From Ruegeria atlantica (GTDB taxonomy: Bacteria; Pseudomonadota; Alphaproteobacteria; Rhodobacterales; Rhodobacteraceae): 64,000 bases of DNA. This document shows positions 8,397 through 17,035 of the stretch, piece by piece (positions within the stretch are counted from its first letter, which is position 1; each line of letters begins with the position of its first letter). A program made the position numbers and the translations under genes. The notes below the pieces were generated by a model. It ran no database searches. It was not told the origin of the DNA and worked only from the letters and a program-made list of their open reading frames with translations. The stretch is from NCBI RefSeq assembly GCF_013032505.1, contig NZ_WQCG01000005.1, positions 1 through 64,000 on the forward strand, read 5' to 3'.

Positions 8397-9485
8397 TTAA
8401 TCCACAGCTTCGCGCATCCATTGCTGAAGTCGCGCGATCGAATGCTCCGACATCACGCCGCAGCCCGGGTCCAGTACCAGCGGCCCGGGGCGGTAGCCGC
8501 GGGATTTCAGGCCGCGGTGAACGCTTTCGACAAGATGGATGTCCTCCTCGACCGTGGTTTCGCGGTCCTGCACCGCCAGTTGCCGGATCACCGCGCTTTC
8601 CGATCCGCCCTCGGTGTACCAGCCACGCCAGACGGTGCAGTGGTCCGAGTCCACGGCGCGCCAGTGATAAGTGTTCAGCACATTCCCCGGATAGCACTGG
8701 AACGAGAACATCGGCCACAGGAACCACGATTGGTAATCGCCCGCGTGCGGCACCGACAGGTCGATGGGATAGGTCATCTTGTCGAGGCTCTGACACTCGG
8801 TCGTATGGCGCAGCACATAGCCACCGCCTGCGTCGGGTTGAATGTCATAGGTCTCGGGCTTGACCACGCCTTCGGCAAAGGTCGGGTGGTTGGTCGGGCA
8901 GTGATAGCATTCCGAGTAGTTCTCGATACTGACCTTCCAGTTGCAGTTTTCCGGAATCTCGACCCATTCCAGCGGTTCCAGATCGTCGATATGCGGAACA
9001 AAGGCGCGGATTTCCTCGCGTACGCCGGGGTACCATTCGTCCATCGGCGCGGCGTCGTCATCGAGGTTGACGAAGATGAAACCGTTGAACACCTCGGTGC
9101 GGACCGAGGTCAGACAGATGGCGCTGCGGTCGAAACCGGGGACAGATTTGATGTTGGGCCCGGCGCGCAGTTGGCCGGACAGCTCATAGGTCCAGGCGTG
9201 GTAGGGGCAGACGACGACTCGGGTGTTGCCCGCACCGGTCACCATCTCATGCGCGCGGTGCTGGCAGACGTTGTAGAAGGTGCGGATTTCCCCGTCGCGG
9301 CCGCGAATGCAGAACAGGTTCTGACCGGCGATCTCAAAGGCGAAATAGTCCCCCGATTCCCGCACCTGAGCCACATGACCTGCAAATTGCCATGTCCGGG
9401 CCAGAAGGCCCTGCATTTCCTGCGCGAAAACCGCCGGATCAGTGTAATAGCGCGCGTCCAATGAGTGGGTCAGGGGTGCGTTCAT
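8397..9485 (-). CDS. Rieske non-heme iron oxygenase, betaine/carnitine demethylase-like
   Basis: A 362-residue alpha subunit. The Rieske [2Fe-2S] ligands are C74-x-H76 and C93-x2-H96. The mononuclear iron site reads ENYSECYHCPTNH with H195 and H200. The bridging acidic residue is Glu192 rather than the usual Asp, as in quaternary-amine oxygenases such as carnitine monooxygenase CntA and glycine-betaine and stachydrine demethylases. It probably removes an N-methyl group or oxidises an onium compound. No ferredoxin-reductase partner gene lies in the window. Its start overlaps the rpiR stop by four bases. Confidence 0.88.
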   Translation of the reverse strand: MNAPLTHSLDARYYTDPAVFAQEMQGLLARTWQFAGHVAQVRESGDYFAFEIAGQNLFCIRGRDGEIRTFYNVCQHRAHEMVTGAGNTRVVVCPYHAWTYELSGQLRAGPNIKSVPGFDRSAICLTSVRTEVFNGFIFVNLDDDAAPMDEWYPGVREEIRAFVPHIDDLEPLEWVEIPENCNWKVSIENYSECYHCPTNHPTFAEGVVKPETYDIQPDAGGGYVLRHTTECQSLDKMTYPIDLSVPHAGDYQSWFLWPMFSFQCYPGNVLNTYHWRAVDSDHCTVWRGWYTEGGSESAVIRQLAVQDRETTVEEDIHLVESVHRGLKSRGYRPGPLVLDPGCGVMSEHSIARLQQWMREAVD

Positions 9486-10369
9486 TCGGGCTCCTCCGCG
9501 TAGAGGCCAAGTTGGTGTCTGCGTTGGTGAAACCGTTCCACCCGCTCGACGATCTCATCGCTGGATACTGCGATCACGAAGGACAGCAGCGTTTCCAGCA
9601 ACGCGATGGTCGAAACGGATGACGGAAAGAATTGCGGTGTGTCGGCGGCGACGACAAAGCCGTGATGGGCGTTCAGGATCACCGGGCTGGCCGGGCTGTC
9701 GGAAATGCCGACAACGGTCAGACCCTGTTGCCGCGCCAACTTGATCGCCTCAATGACCTCGGTGCGATAGGGGTGGCAAGTGATCGCGATCAGCACGTCC
9801 TGCTGGTCAGCCCAAGCCAGATCATCCACCGGAGTCGATCCGGGACGCGGGATGGCATGAAACTGCTTCATTCCCGTTGAGGCAAGGTAAGTGAAGTTGC
9901 GTGCATTCGAATTGTTGACGCCCACGCCCAGCGTGAAAATCTGGCGGCAGTTCCAGATATCTTCAGCAGCTGCTTTCAGGGATGTGGCGTCAATCCCTGC
10001 AAAGGTCTCTTCGATATTGCGGATCGCCGCGCCAATCATATCGGCATAAAGACCGCCCAGATCCCCTGACTTGCCAATGTCCTGCAGCCAGCGGGCGCGG
10101 TCAGGAAACGACACGGTGCCCCGCCGAATCGCATCGCGGAACGGGGCGCGGAAATCCTCGTACCCTTCGAAGCCCACCTGACGTGCCATCCGAACAAAAG
10201 TGTTGGGTTTGACCTTGGCCGCCTCGGCAATCTCGCGCACTGTTGAAACCCCAACGTCCGTTGGGTTTTCCAGCACGTATCGTGCGGCTTTCTGCGCCTC
10301 AGGGGTGAGGGCGTCCCACTCTTCGGTGAGGCGGTCGAGAACGATTGATGATACATTTGTGTCATTCAT
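9482..10369 (-). CDS. MurR/RpiR-family transcriptional regulator
   Basis: A 295-residue regulator with an N-terminal RpiR helix-turn-helix (about residues 10-85; VREIAEAAKVKPNTFVRMARQVGFEGYEDFR) and a C-terminal SIS domain (about 130-260; FTLGVGVNNSNARNF, then VLIAITCHPYRTEVIEA). SIS domains usually sense phosphosugars, but several RpiR members control betaine and amino-acid catabolism. It heads the leftward operon, faces the demethylase operon 68 bases away, and a 15-bp direct repeat in that gap overlaps its own first codons. It probably autoregulates and controls both operons. Confidence 0.9.
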   Translation of the reverse strand: MNDTNVSSIVLDRLTEEWDALTPEAQKAARYVLENPTDVGVSTVREIAEAAKVKPNTFVRMARQVGFEGYEDFRAPFRDAIRRGTVSFPDRARWLQDIGKSGDLGGLYADMIGAAIRNIEETFAGIDATSLKAAAEDIWNCRQIFTLGVGVNNSNARNFTYLASTGMKQFHAIPRPGSTPVDDLAWADQQDVLIAITCHPYRTEVIEAIKLARQQGLTVVGISDSPASPVILNAHHGFVVAADTPQFFPSSVSTIALLETLLSFVIAVSSDEIVERVERFHQRRHQLGLYAEEPE

Positions 10370-10391
10370 GATTGACGATGGTACATTTGTG
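10347..10391. promoter_or_regulatory. Direct repeat, putative RpiR operator
   Basis: GATGATACATTTGTG (10347-10361) recurs as GATGGTACATTTGTG (10377-10391), 14 of 15 bases identical and 30 bp apart, close to three helical turns. The first copy covers the rpiR start region and the second lies in the divergent promoter 46 bases before the flavoprotein ATG. This is what a dimer- or tetramer-binding operator would look like; binding has not been shown. Confidence 0.5.
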
Positions 10392-10437
10392 GAATTAGCC
10401 TGTCGAGCAGAAACGCGACTCGGGAAGAGGAAAAATC

Positions 10438-12891
10438 ATGTCCGAGAAGAATCTGCCGTCACATGCCCGCGTGGTCATCGTGGGCGGAGGTGTCATGGGG
10501 GTCGGTCTGGCCTATCACCTGGCGCATGAAGGGTGGGGCGGTGACACTGTCCTGCTGGAAAAGGCTGAGCTGACCAGTGGCAGCACATGGCACGCGGCAG
10601 GCCAGATCACGCATTCGACTTCGAGCTTTGGGCTGGGGAAATGCGTGGATTACAACATCGGCCTGTATTCCGGTCAGTTGGAGGCGGAGACCGGCCAGCC
10701 CGTCACATGGCATGGCTGCGGTTCGTTCCGTCTGGCTTATACCGAGGATGAAATGGACTGGCTGCGTCATACCCTGTCGGTGGGCTGTTCGCTTGGATTC
10801 AACATCGAACTGGTCGGGCCTGAAAAGGTGGCCGAACTGCACCCGTTCTATAATCTCGAAGGTGTTTTGGGGGCGTTGCACACGCCGGATGACGGCCATG
10901 TGGATCCGACCAACGTGACCATGGCGATGGCCACGGGGGCGCGTCAGAAGGACGTGCGCATCTTCCGCAATTGCCGCGCGACCAACATCACACAGGCTGA
11001 CAATGGCGAGTGGGTGGTCGAATCCGAAATGGGCACCATTACTTGCGAGCATGTGGTGAACGCTGGCGGCACCTATGCCCGTCAGATGGGCGAATGGTCA
11101 GGGCTGCAATTGCCTATGACCTCGATGACCCACCACTACTTCGTGACCGAGCCGGTGCCCGAGTTCCAGAACCTGGACAAAGAACTGCCGGTGATCCGCG
11201 ATGACCGCAAGGTCTCGGGCTATATCCGGATGGAGCAGCAGCGCGGGCTGATTGGAATCTATGAGAAAGAGAACCCGAACTCGGTTTGGCACGACCATTG
11301 CCCTTGGGAGTACGAAAACTGGCTGTTCGACGCGGATTATGATCGGGTGATGCCGTGGCTTGAGGAAAGCCTCAACCGCATGCCGATTTTCGCCGAGCTG
11401 GGTATTCAGCGCGACGTTCACGGGGCAATTTCGCACCCGCCGGATGGCAACCCGCTGATCGGTCCCGCGCCGGGCGTTCGCAACTACTGGTGTTGCTGTG
11501 GTACGCAAATCGGCATCGGCTGGGGGCCGGGCCTAACCCGCGAGTTGGCGCGCTGGATGGTTCACGGGGCAGCGGATATCTCGATGCGCGAATACGATCC
11601 GCGCCGGTTCGGCAGCTATGCGACCAAGGACTGGCAGGTGGTCAAGGCCGAGGAAGACTACTGCCTGCGCCACGAAATTCCCTTCCCGCATTTCAACCGT
11701 CTGGAAGGGCGCCCGATCAAGCCGTCGCCGCTCTATGAGTTGCTGAATTCCAAAGGCGCGGTGCATGAGGAAGTTTATGGTTTCGAACGCCCGCGCTGGT
11801 TCGCGCGGGACGGTGTGGAGCAGCGCGATCATTACTCCTTCCGCCGGACCCCTGCCGACGACATGGTCGCGGCTGAGGTAAAAGCGGTGCGCGAAGGCGT
11901 TGGCATCATGGATGTCACCGCCTTCACCAAGGTCGAGGTTTCGGGGCCAGATGCCTATGCCCTGCTGGATCGATTGACAGCCAACCGGATGCCGCAGAAA
12001 GTTGGCTCGATCACCCTGACCCACATGCTGAACCGCCGTGGCCGGATCGAGTTGGAGACCACGATTGTCCGCATGGCCGACGACCGGTTCTATCTGGTTT
12101 GTGCGGCCTTCTTTGAACAGCGCCTGCTGGATCATCTGGCGCAGCAGTGCGCGGATGAGGACGTGCAGATCACCGCTATGTCCTCTGACTGGTCCGCCCT
12201 GTCGCTGAATGGCCCTCGGTCACGGGATGTGCTGGCGCGCTGTACCGATGCTGATCTGAGCAATGCCGGGTTCCGTTGGCTATCCGCGCAGGAGATCACC
12301 ATCGCAGGCCGCAAGGTTTGGGCCTTCCGTATGTCCTATGCCGGTGAGTTGGGCTGGGAGTTGCACATGCCCAACGCCGCCTGCCTCGACGTTTACAACG
12401 CGCTTTGGGCGGCGGGTGAGGCGTATGGCATCACCGACTATGGCAGCTTTGCCATGAACGTGATGCGGATGGAGAAGGGTTTCAAAGGCGCAGGTGAGCT
12501 GACCAACGAGGTTACTTTGGCCGAAGCCGATGTGCTGCGCTTTGCCCGCACCGACAAAGAGTATCTGGGCAAGGACAAGACCCTGAACACTGATCTGCCG
12601 TGGGTGTGTGCTTACCTCGAGATCGAGCCGGATGGTGAGATTGACGGGCATGGTGGCGAAGCTGTCATGTTAAACGGGAGGGTCGTGGGCTCGACCGCCT
12701 CGGTTGCTTATGGCCATACCGTCGGCAAGATCCTCGCCTTTGCCTACATCAAACCCGAGGCGGCCACTGCCGGGACCGAGTTGCAAGTTGTAATTCACGG
12801 CAAACCGCGCGCAGCCCGCGTTCTGGGGGAACCAGCCTATGATCCCGAGAGCCTGCTGCCACGCACCGACGCTGTATTGGAGACCGCCTGA
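10438..12891 (+). CDS. Dimethylglycine dehydrogenase-like flavoprotein (DAO + GcvT domains)
   Basis: An 817-residue protein with the layout of dimethylglycine/sarcosine dehydrogenases: an N-terminal FAD-dependent DAO domain (about 10-375; VVIVGGGVMGVGLAYHLA), an FAO-M linker (about 375-430), then a folate-binding GcvT domain (about 440-700) and GcvT C-terminal domain (about 710-800). The TWHAAG motif puts His52 where DMGDH carries covalently bound FAD. It should oxidise an N-methyl amine and pass the carbon to tetrahydrofolate. It opens the rightward operon; its stop overlaps the next start (TGATG). A clear SD (GGGAAGAGG) precedes the ATG. Confidence 0.9.
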   Translation: MSEKNLPSHARVVIVGGGVMGVGLAYHLAHEGWGGDTVLLEKAELTSGSTWHAAGQITHSTSSFGLGKCVDYNIGLYSGQLEAETGQPVTWHGCGSFRLAYTEDEMDWLRHTLSVGCSLGFNIELVGPEKVAELHPFYNLEGVLGALHTPDDGHVDPTNVTMAMATGARQKDVRIFRNCRATNITQADNGEWVVESEMGTITCEHVVNAGGTYARQMGEWSGLQLPMTSMTHHYFVTEPVPEFQNLDKELPVIRDDRKVSGYIRMEQQRGLIGIYEKENPNSVWHDHCPWEYENWLFDADYDRVMPWLEESLNRMPIFAELGIQRDVHGAISHPPDGNPLIGPAPGVRNYWCCCGTQIGIGWGPGLTRELARWMVHGAADISMREYDPRRFGSYATKDWQVVKAEEDYCLRHEIPFPHFNRLEGRPIKPSPLYELLNSKGAVHEEVYGFERPRWFARDGVEQRDHYSFRRTPADDMVAAEVKAVREGVGIMDVTAFTKVEVSGPDAYALLDRLTANRMPQKVGSITLTHMLNRRGRIELETTIVRMADDRFYLVCAAFFEQRLLDHLAQQCADEDVQITAMSSDWSALSLNGPRSRDVLARCTDADLSNAGFRWLSAQEITIAGRKVWAFRMSYAGELGWELHMPNAACLDVYNALWAAGEAYGITDYGSFAMNVMRMEKGFKGAGELTNEVTLAEADVLRFARTDKEYLGKDKTLNTDLPWVCAYLEIEPDGEIDGHGGEAVMLNGRVVGSTASVAYGHTVGKILAFAYIKPEAATAGTELQVVIHGKPRAARVLGEPAYDPESLLPRTDAVLETA

Positions 12892-13973
12892 TGAGCCTGC
12901 CCGACAAAATGAAAGCCATGGTTACAATGGGCCATGGCGGCCTGGAACAGATGGTGCTGCACAAAGACTGGCCGCGTCCTGAACCCGCCGCCGGAGAGGT
13001 TCTGATCAAAGTTGCGGCCTGCGGTCTGAATAACACGGACGTGAACACGCGATCGGGCTGGTATTCCAAAACGGTCACCGACGCGACCACCGGCGGAGCG
13101 TTCGAAGAGGTTGGCGAAGAGGACCCCACTTGGGGCGGCAATCCTATCACCTTCCCTCGTATTCAGGGCGCTGACATCTGCGGTCACATCGTAGCCGTAG
13201 GCGAAGGTGTTGATCCCAGGATGATCGGCGAACGTGTCATCACCGATGGTTGGCTGCGCGACCCGTCGGACCCGGGCAACATGGATAAGACCGGGTATTT
13301 CGGCTCGGAGCGGGACGGCGGGTTTGCCGAATACGCCACAACTCTGGCTGTAAATGCCGTTCCGATCCAGTCCGACCTGTCGGACGCCGAACTTGCCACG
13401 TTCTCGTGTTCCTATTCGACGGCTGAGGGCATGCTGACCCGCGCCAATGTTAACGACGCCGATACAGTTCTGGTGCCAGGAGCCTCGGGCGGGGTCGGCG
13501 GCGCGTTGGTACAACTTGCCAAACGCCGGGGTGCACGGGTCGTCGCAATGGCATCGGAAGCGAAGCATGCGGATGTGGCGGACTTGGGGCCGGACGTTAT
13601 CCTGCCGCGTGGGCCAGAAAACCTGCGGGCTGCGCTGGGCGACGAGAAAATCACGGTCGTCGCGGATGTCGTGGGTGGACCCTACTGGCCACACCTGATC
13701 GACATTCTGGAACGCGGTGGCCGGTATACATGCTCAGGCGCGATTGCCGGTCCGATGGTCGAATTCGACCTGCGTACGTTCTATTTGCGCGATCTGACCT
13801 TCACTGGATCGACCGTGATTGACCCTCAGGTGATGCGGAACCTTGTGAAATACATCGAGGCCGGAGAGATCAAGCCTGCGCTGGCAGCTACTTATCCTTT
13901 GGAAGAACTGCGCGAGGCTCAGGCCGCGTTCATTGCCAAACAACACACCGGCAACATCGTGGTGACCCCATGA
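12891..13973 (+). CDS. Zinc-type/quinone-oxidoreductase-like MDR dehydrogenase
   Basis: A 360-residue medium-chain dehydrogenase. The N-terminal GroES-like domain includes [16 protein letters not shown] and [14 protein letters not shown]. The Rossmann domain starts at [18 protein letters not shown] (about 195-212), the NAD(P) loop with an A-x-G-G-V-G pattern. Classical catalytic-zinc ligands are not obvious, so it may be a zinc-free enoyl or quinone reductase, a family that includes acrylyl-CoA reductase AcuI. Sitting directly before a DddQ-like lyase, it could reduce the unsaturated product, but that is inference. It overlaps its neighbours by one and four bases. Confidence 0.82.
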   Translation: MSLPDKMKAMVTMGHGGLEQMVLHKDWPRPEPAAGEVLIKVAACGLNNTDVNTRSGWYSKTVTDATTGGAFEEVGEEDPTWGGNPITFPRIQGADICGHIVAVGEGVDPRMIGERVITDGWLRDPSDPGNMDKTGYFGSERDGGFAEYATTLAVNAVPIQSDLSDAELATFSCSYSTAEGMLTRANVNDADTVLVPGASGGVGGALVQLAKRRGARVVAMASEAKHADVADLGPDVILPRGPENLRAALGDEKITVVADVVGGPYWPHLIDILERGGRYTCSGAIAGPMVEFDLRTFYLRDLTFTGSTVIDPQVMRNLVKYIEAGEIKPALAATYPLEELREAQAAFIAKQHTGNIVVTP

Positions 13974-14548
13974 CGATAGACGACGTTCTCGAGGCTGTTC
14001 GACAACTGCACCAATCGCATGCCGAGCTATCAGCTTTTGGTGCCTGGCCTGACGACCTCATGGCCTTGGAATTGGAGCCGAACCAAATTCCAGCGGTGGA
14101 GCTGGTTCAGCAAACCGAGTTCCCGACCGAGGGTGCAACGAAATCCTTAACCGACGCGATCAGGGCAACCGCCCATCTGGCGCAATGGAAACACACTTAT
14201 ACCGAGGAAGAGGTGGGTGCCGATTTCCTCAATCGCTACGGTTACTACGAGTTGTTCGGCCCGAACGGTCATTTCCACTCGACCCAATTGCGCGGCTATG
14301 TCGCCTATTGGGGGGCGGGCCTGCATTATGATTGGCACAGCCATGAGGCTGAGGAGCTTTACCTGATCGTGGGCGGAGGAGCGACGTTCCGGGTTGAAGG
14401 GAACGAAGCCTATGTCGGCCCAAACCAGACACGCCATCACGAAAGCTGGCAAAGCCATGCGATGACCACAACCGAAGAGCCGATCCTGACCTTCGTTCTC
14501 TGGCGTGGTGAGGGAATGGGCGATTTGCCAAAAATGGATGCCGCATGA
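13970..14548 (+). CDS. dddQ: DddQ-like cupin lyase (DMSP lyase family)
   Basis: A 192-residue cupin of DddQ length. The metal and catalytic residues described for DddQ are all present at equivalent positions: Y120, H125, E129 and Y131 in the segment [17 protein letters not shown], and H163 in WQSHAM. DddQ cleaves dimethylsulfoniopropionate by beta-elimination to acrylate and dimethyl sulfide; published activities of family members are often low. Here it is tied by ATGA overlaps to an MDR reductase and an enolase-superfamily gene in a demethylase operon, so a related onium or betaine substrate is as likely as DMSP. Family call good, substrate uncertain. Confidence 0.8.
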   Translation: MTIDDVLEAVRQLHQSHAELSAFGAWPDDLMALELEPNQIPAVELVQQTEFPTEGATKSLTDAIRATAHLAQWKHTYTEEEVGADFLNRYGYYELFGPNGHFHSTQLRGYVAYWGAGLHYDWHSHEAEELYLIVGGGATFRVEGNEAYVGPNQTRHHESWQSHAMTTTEEPILTFVLWRGEGMGDLPKMDAA

Positions 14549-15651
14549 AAATCACCCGTATCCGCGTCTTTCAGACCGGCCTTCCTTATGTCGGCGGGGC
14601 CTATGTCTGGGGCGCGGGCAACGCGATAGAAACGGCCATCGCCTCGGTAGTTGTCATCGATACGGATGCCGGTCTGCAGGGTTGCGGCGAATTCACGCCC
14701 TGTGGTGAGAACTACATGGTTGCGCATTCCGAGGGCGTGGCGGCGCTGGCACGATTGGTTGCGCCTAAGTTACTGGGCGAAGATCCGCGACAGGTGGGGC
14801 GGATAGAACAGTTGATGGACCATTTGGTTCAGGGGCATGGATACGCCAAAGCTCCGTTCGATGCGGCGTGCTGGGACATTCTGGGCAAGGCCTGTGATCA
14901 GCCAGTCTGGATGCTGCTCGGCGGCAAGCTGACGGACGGCGCGCCGATGTACCGGGTCGCGCCACAGAAATCGGTGAATGAGACGGTGACCGAAATGGAC
15001 CGATACCGTGCGCAGGGGTATCGACAGTTTCAGGTCAAAGTCGGTGGTGACTGGACCACCGACATTGACCGCATTCGTACAACTGTACCGCTGCTAAATC
15101 CGGGCGAGAAGGCGATGGCCGATGCAAATCAGGGATGGCGCGTCGACAACGCGATCCGGGTAGCGCGGGCAACGCGGGATCTGGATTACATCCTGGAACA
15201 GCCCTGCCGGACTTATGAGGAATGTCAGCAGGTGCGCCGTGTCGCCGAGCAACCGATGAAGCTGGATGAATGCCTCACTGGCATGCATATGGCACAGCGC
15301 ATCGTCGCGGATCGCGGGGCCGAGATCTGCTGTCTCAAGATTTCGAACCTTGGCGGGCTCAGCAAGGCGCGGCGGGTGCGGGATTATCTGACCGAAAACC
15401 GCATACCGGTGGTCAGCGAAGACACATGGGGCGGAGAAATCGCAACCTCGGCTGTCGCCCATTTTGCGGCCTCGACACGGCCCGAATACCTGCAAAACAC
15501 CACCGACCTGATGAACTACAGCACGCGATCTACCGGAATCGGCGGACCAATGTCGCGGAATGGCAAGCTCTATGCCTCAGATACACCAGGAATGGGCGTA
15601 GTGCCTGATTTCGAAAGCCTCGGTGCACCGATTGAGGAGTTCAGCCTATGA
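14545..15651 (+). CDS. Enolase-superfamily racemase/dehydratase, MLE/HpbD-like (copy 1)
   Basis: A 368-residue enolase-superfamily enzyme with N-terminal capping and C-terminal barrel domains. Catalytic residues are intact: Lys165 (QVKVGG), metal ligands Asp193 (ADANQGW), Glu218 (ILEQPC) and Asp241 (KLDECL), and Lys265 (CLKISNLGG). The two facing lysines mark the muconate-lactonizing subgroup, which includes 4-hydroxyproline-betaine 2-epimerase and cis-3-hydroxyproline dehydratase from roseobacters; the [13 protein letters not shown] loop also matches these. A 1,1-proton transfer or dehydration at an alpha-carbon is expected. It overlaps both neighbours by four bases. Confidence 0.88.
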   Translation: MKITRIRVFQTGLPYVGGAYVWGAGNAIETAIASVVVIDTDAGLQGCGEFTPCGENYMVAHSEGVAALARLVAPKLLGEDPRQVGRIEQLMDHLVQGHGYAKAPFDAACWDILGKACDQPVWMLLGGKLTDGAPMYRVAPQKSVNETVTEMDRYRAQGYRQFQVKVGGDWTTDIDRIRTTVPLLNPGEKAMADANQGWRVDNAIRVARATRDLDYILEQPCRTYEECQQVRRVAEQPMKLDECLTGMHMAQRIVADRGAEICCLKISNLGGLSKARRVRDYLTENRIPVVSEDTWGGEIATSAVAHFAASTRPEYLQNTTDLMNYSTRSTGIGGPMSRNGKLYASDTPGMGVVPDFESLGAPIEEFSL

Positions 15652-15932
15652 GACCGCAAGCCATTGCAACCCAGATGATCGATGACGCCCGCGTTCGGGT
15701 GACGCGATTTGACTTTGCGCCCGATGCCGAAACGGGGTGGCACCGTCACGCAATGGATTACGTCATCACGGCGGTCACCGATTGCCATATGCGGCTGGAA
15801 TTGCCCGACGGCTCGGTCAACGAGGTTACGGTTCCTGCGGGAACCGCCTATCGCCGAGACGAGGGTGTCGAGCACAACGTGATCAATGCCGGGGACGAAC
15901 CGATGTCCTTTGTTGAAGTGGAACTGAAATGA
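15648..15932 (+). CDS. Single-domain mini-cupin
   Basis: A 94-residue cupin. The first cupin motif reads AETGWHRHAMDYVI with two histidines, and the second AYRRDEGVEHNVINAGD supplies a further His. It could bind a metal through H32, H34 and the later His, but small cupins vary widely (isomerases, lyases, binding proteins). It is embedded between two enolase-superfamily genes with ATGA overlaps on both sides, so it is translated with them and probably acts on the same class of intermediate. No specific reaction can be assigned. Confidence 0.8.
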   Translation: MRPQAIATQMIDDARVRVTRFDFAPDAETGWHRHAMDYVITAVTDCHMRLELPDGSVNEVTVPAGTAYRRDEGVEHNVINAGDEPMSFVEVELK

Positions 15933-17035
15933 AAATTACCCGAATCTCGGTCTATCATGTCGATCTCCCGCTCGAGCATCCGTATTGGTTGTCCGGTGGC
16001 CGGCTAAAGTTCGAAGTGCTGGATGCGACGCTGGTCAAGGTCGAAACGGATAGTGGCCTGACCGGTTGGGGCGAAGGTACGCCTTGGGGGCACACATATG
16101 TTCCCGCGCATGGCCCAGGCATTCGCGCGGGGATCGAAACGATGGCACCGTTCACTCTGGGCCTTGATCCGCGTCGGGTGCTGGATGTCGAGCGGGCGAT
16201 GGATATCGCCTTGCCCGGCCACCTTTATGCCAAAAGCCCGATCGATATGGCCTGCTGGGATATTGCCGGGCAAGCGGCGGGAATGCCGATTGCAGATCTG
16301 ATGGGCGGCGGGTCGCGGACACCGCGTCCGATTGCATCCTCGGTGGGGGCCAAGACAGTGGATGAAACCCGAGAGGTGATGGAGCGCTATCGCAGCCGGG
16401 GCTATGTCGCCCATTCGGTTAAGATCGGCGGCGATGTGGAACGTGCTATTGCCCGCGTGCGGGATGTGGAAAGCATCCGGCGACCGGGAGAGATCGTCCT
16501 CTATGACGTCAACCGAGGCTGGACCCGGCAACAGGCCCTGCGCGTGATGAGTGCCTGCGAGGACCTGAACGTCACATTCGAACAACCCGGCGAGTCTCTG
16601 GACGATATCGCTGCCATTTCGGGCCGCCATGCCTCGCCCGTTTCCGTGGATGAGAGCCTTGTGACACTGCAGGACGCCGCGCGGATTGCCCGCGACGGGC
16701 TGGCCGAAGTGTTCGGGATCAAGCTGAACCGCGTCGGCGGTCTGACCAAGGCCGCCCGGATGCGGGATATCGCGCTGGCGCATGGGATCGATATGTTCGT
16801 GATGGCCACAGGCGGATCGGTTCTGGCCGATACCGAAGCGTTGCATCTGGCGGCCACCATCCCGGATGACAATTGCCACGCCGTCTGGGCCTGCCAGGAC
16901 ATGATCACCGTCGATATCGCTGGCGGTCGGGGTCCACGCAACATCGACGGCCACCTGCACCTGCCGGAAACGCCGGGGCTTGGCGTACACCCGGACGAGG
17001 ATGCGCTGGGCGATCCGGTTGGAGTCTACCAATGA
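15929..17035 (+). CDS. Enolase-superfamily enzyme, MLE/HpbD-like (copy 2, diverged loop)
   Basis: A 368-residue paralogue of the first copy with the catalytic set at identical positions: Lys165 (SVKIGG), Asp193 (YDVNRGW), Glu218 (TFEQPG), Asp241 (SVDESL) and Lys265 (GIKLNRVGG). It differs in the loop after barrel strand seven: where the others have E/C-x-TWG, this copy has MFVMATGGSVLAD near 289-301, and its tail includes HAVWACQDMITVDIAGGRGP. The pocket therefore differs although the proton-transfer machinery is kept. A different substrate or stereochemistry from copy 1 is likely. It overlaps the next start by four bases. Confidence 0.87.
   Translation: MKITRISVYHVDLPLEHPYWLSGGRLKFEVLDATLVKVETDSGLTGWGEGTPWGHTYVPAHGPGIRAGIETMAPFTLGLDPRRVLDVERAMDIALPGHLYAKSPIDMACWDIAGQAAGMPIADLMGGGSRTPRPIASSVGAKTVDETREVMERYRSRGYVAHSVKIGGDVERAIARVRDVESIRRPGEIVLYDVNRGWTRQQALRVMSACEDLNVTFEQPGESLDDIAAISGRHASPVSVDESLVTLQDAARIARDGLAEVFGIKLNRVGGLTKAARMRDIALAHGIDMFVMATGGSVLADTEALHLAATIPDDNCHAVWACQDMITVDIAGGRGPRNIDGHLHLPETPGLGVHPDEDALGDPVGVYQ

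Noticed and set aside
13970..14548. Confident assignment as a DMSP lyase
   Set aside because: The fold and residues fit, but the genome context points to other onium substrates, so the name was kept only as a family label.
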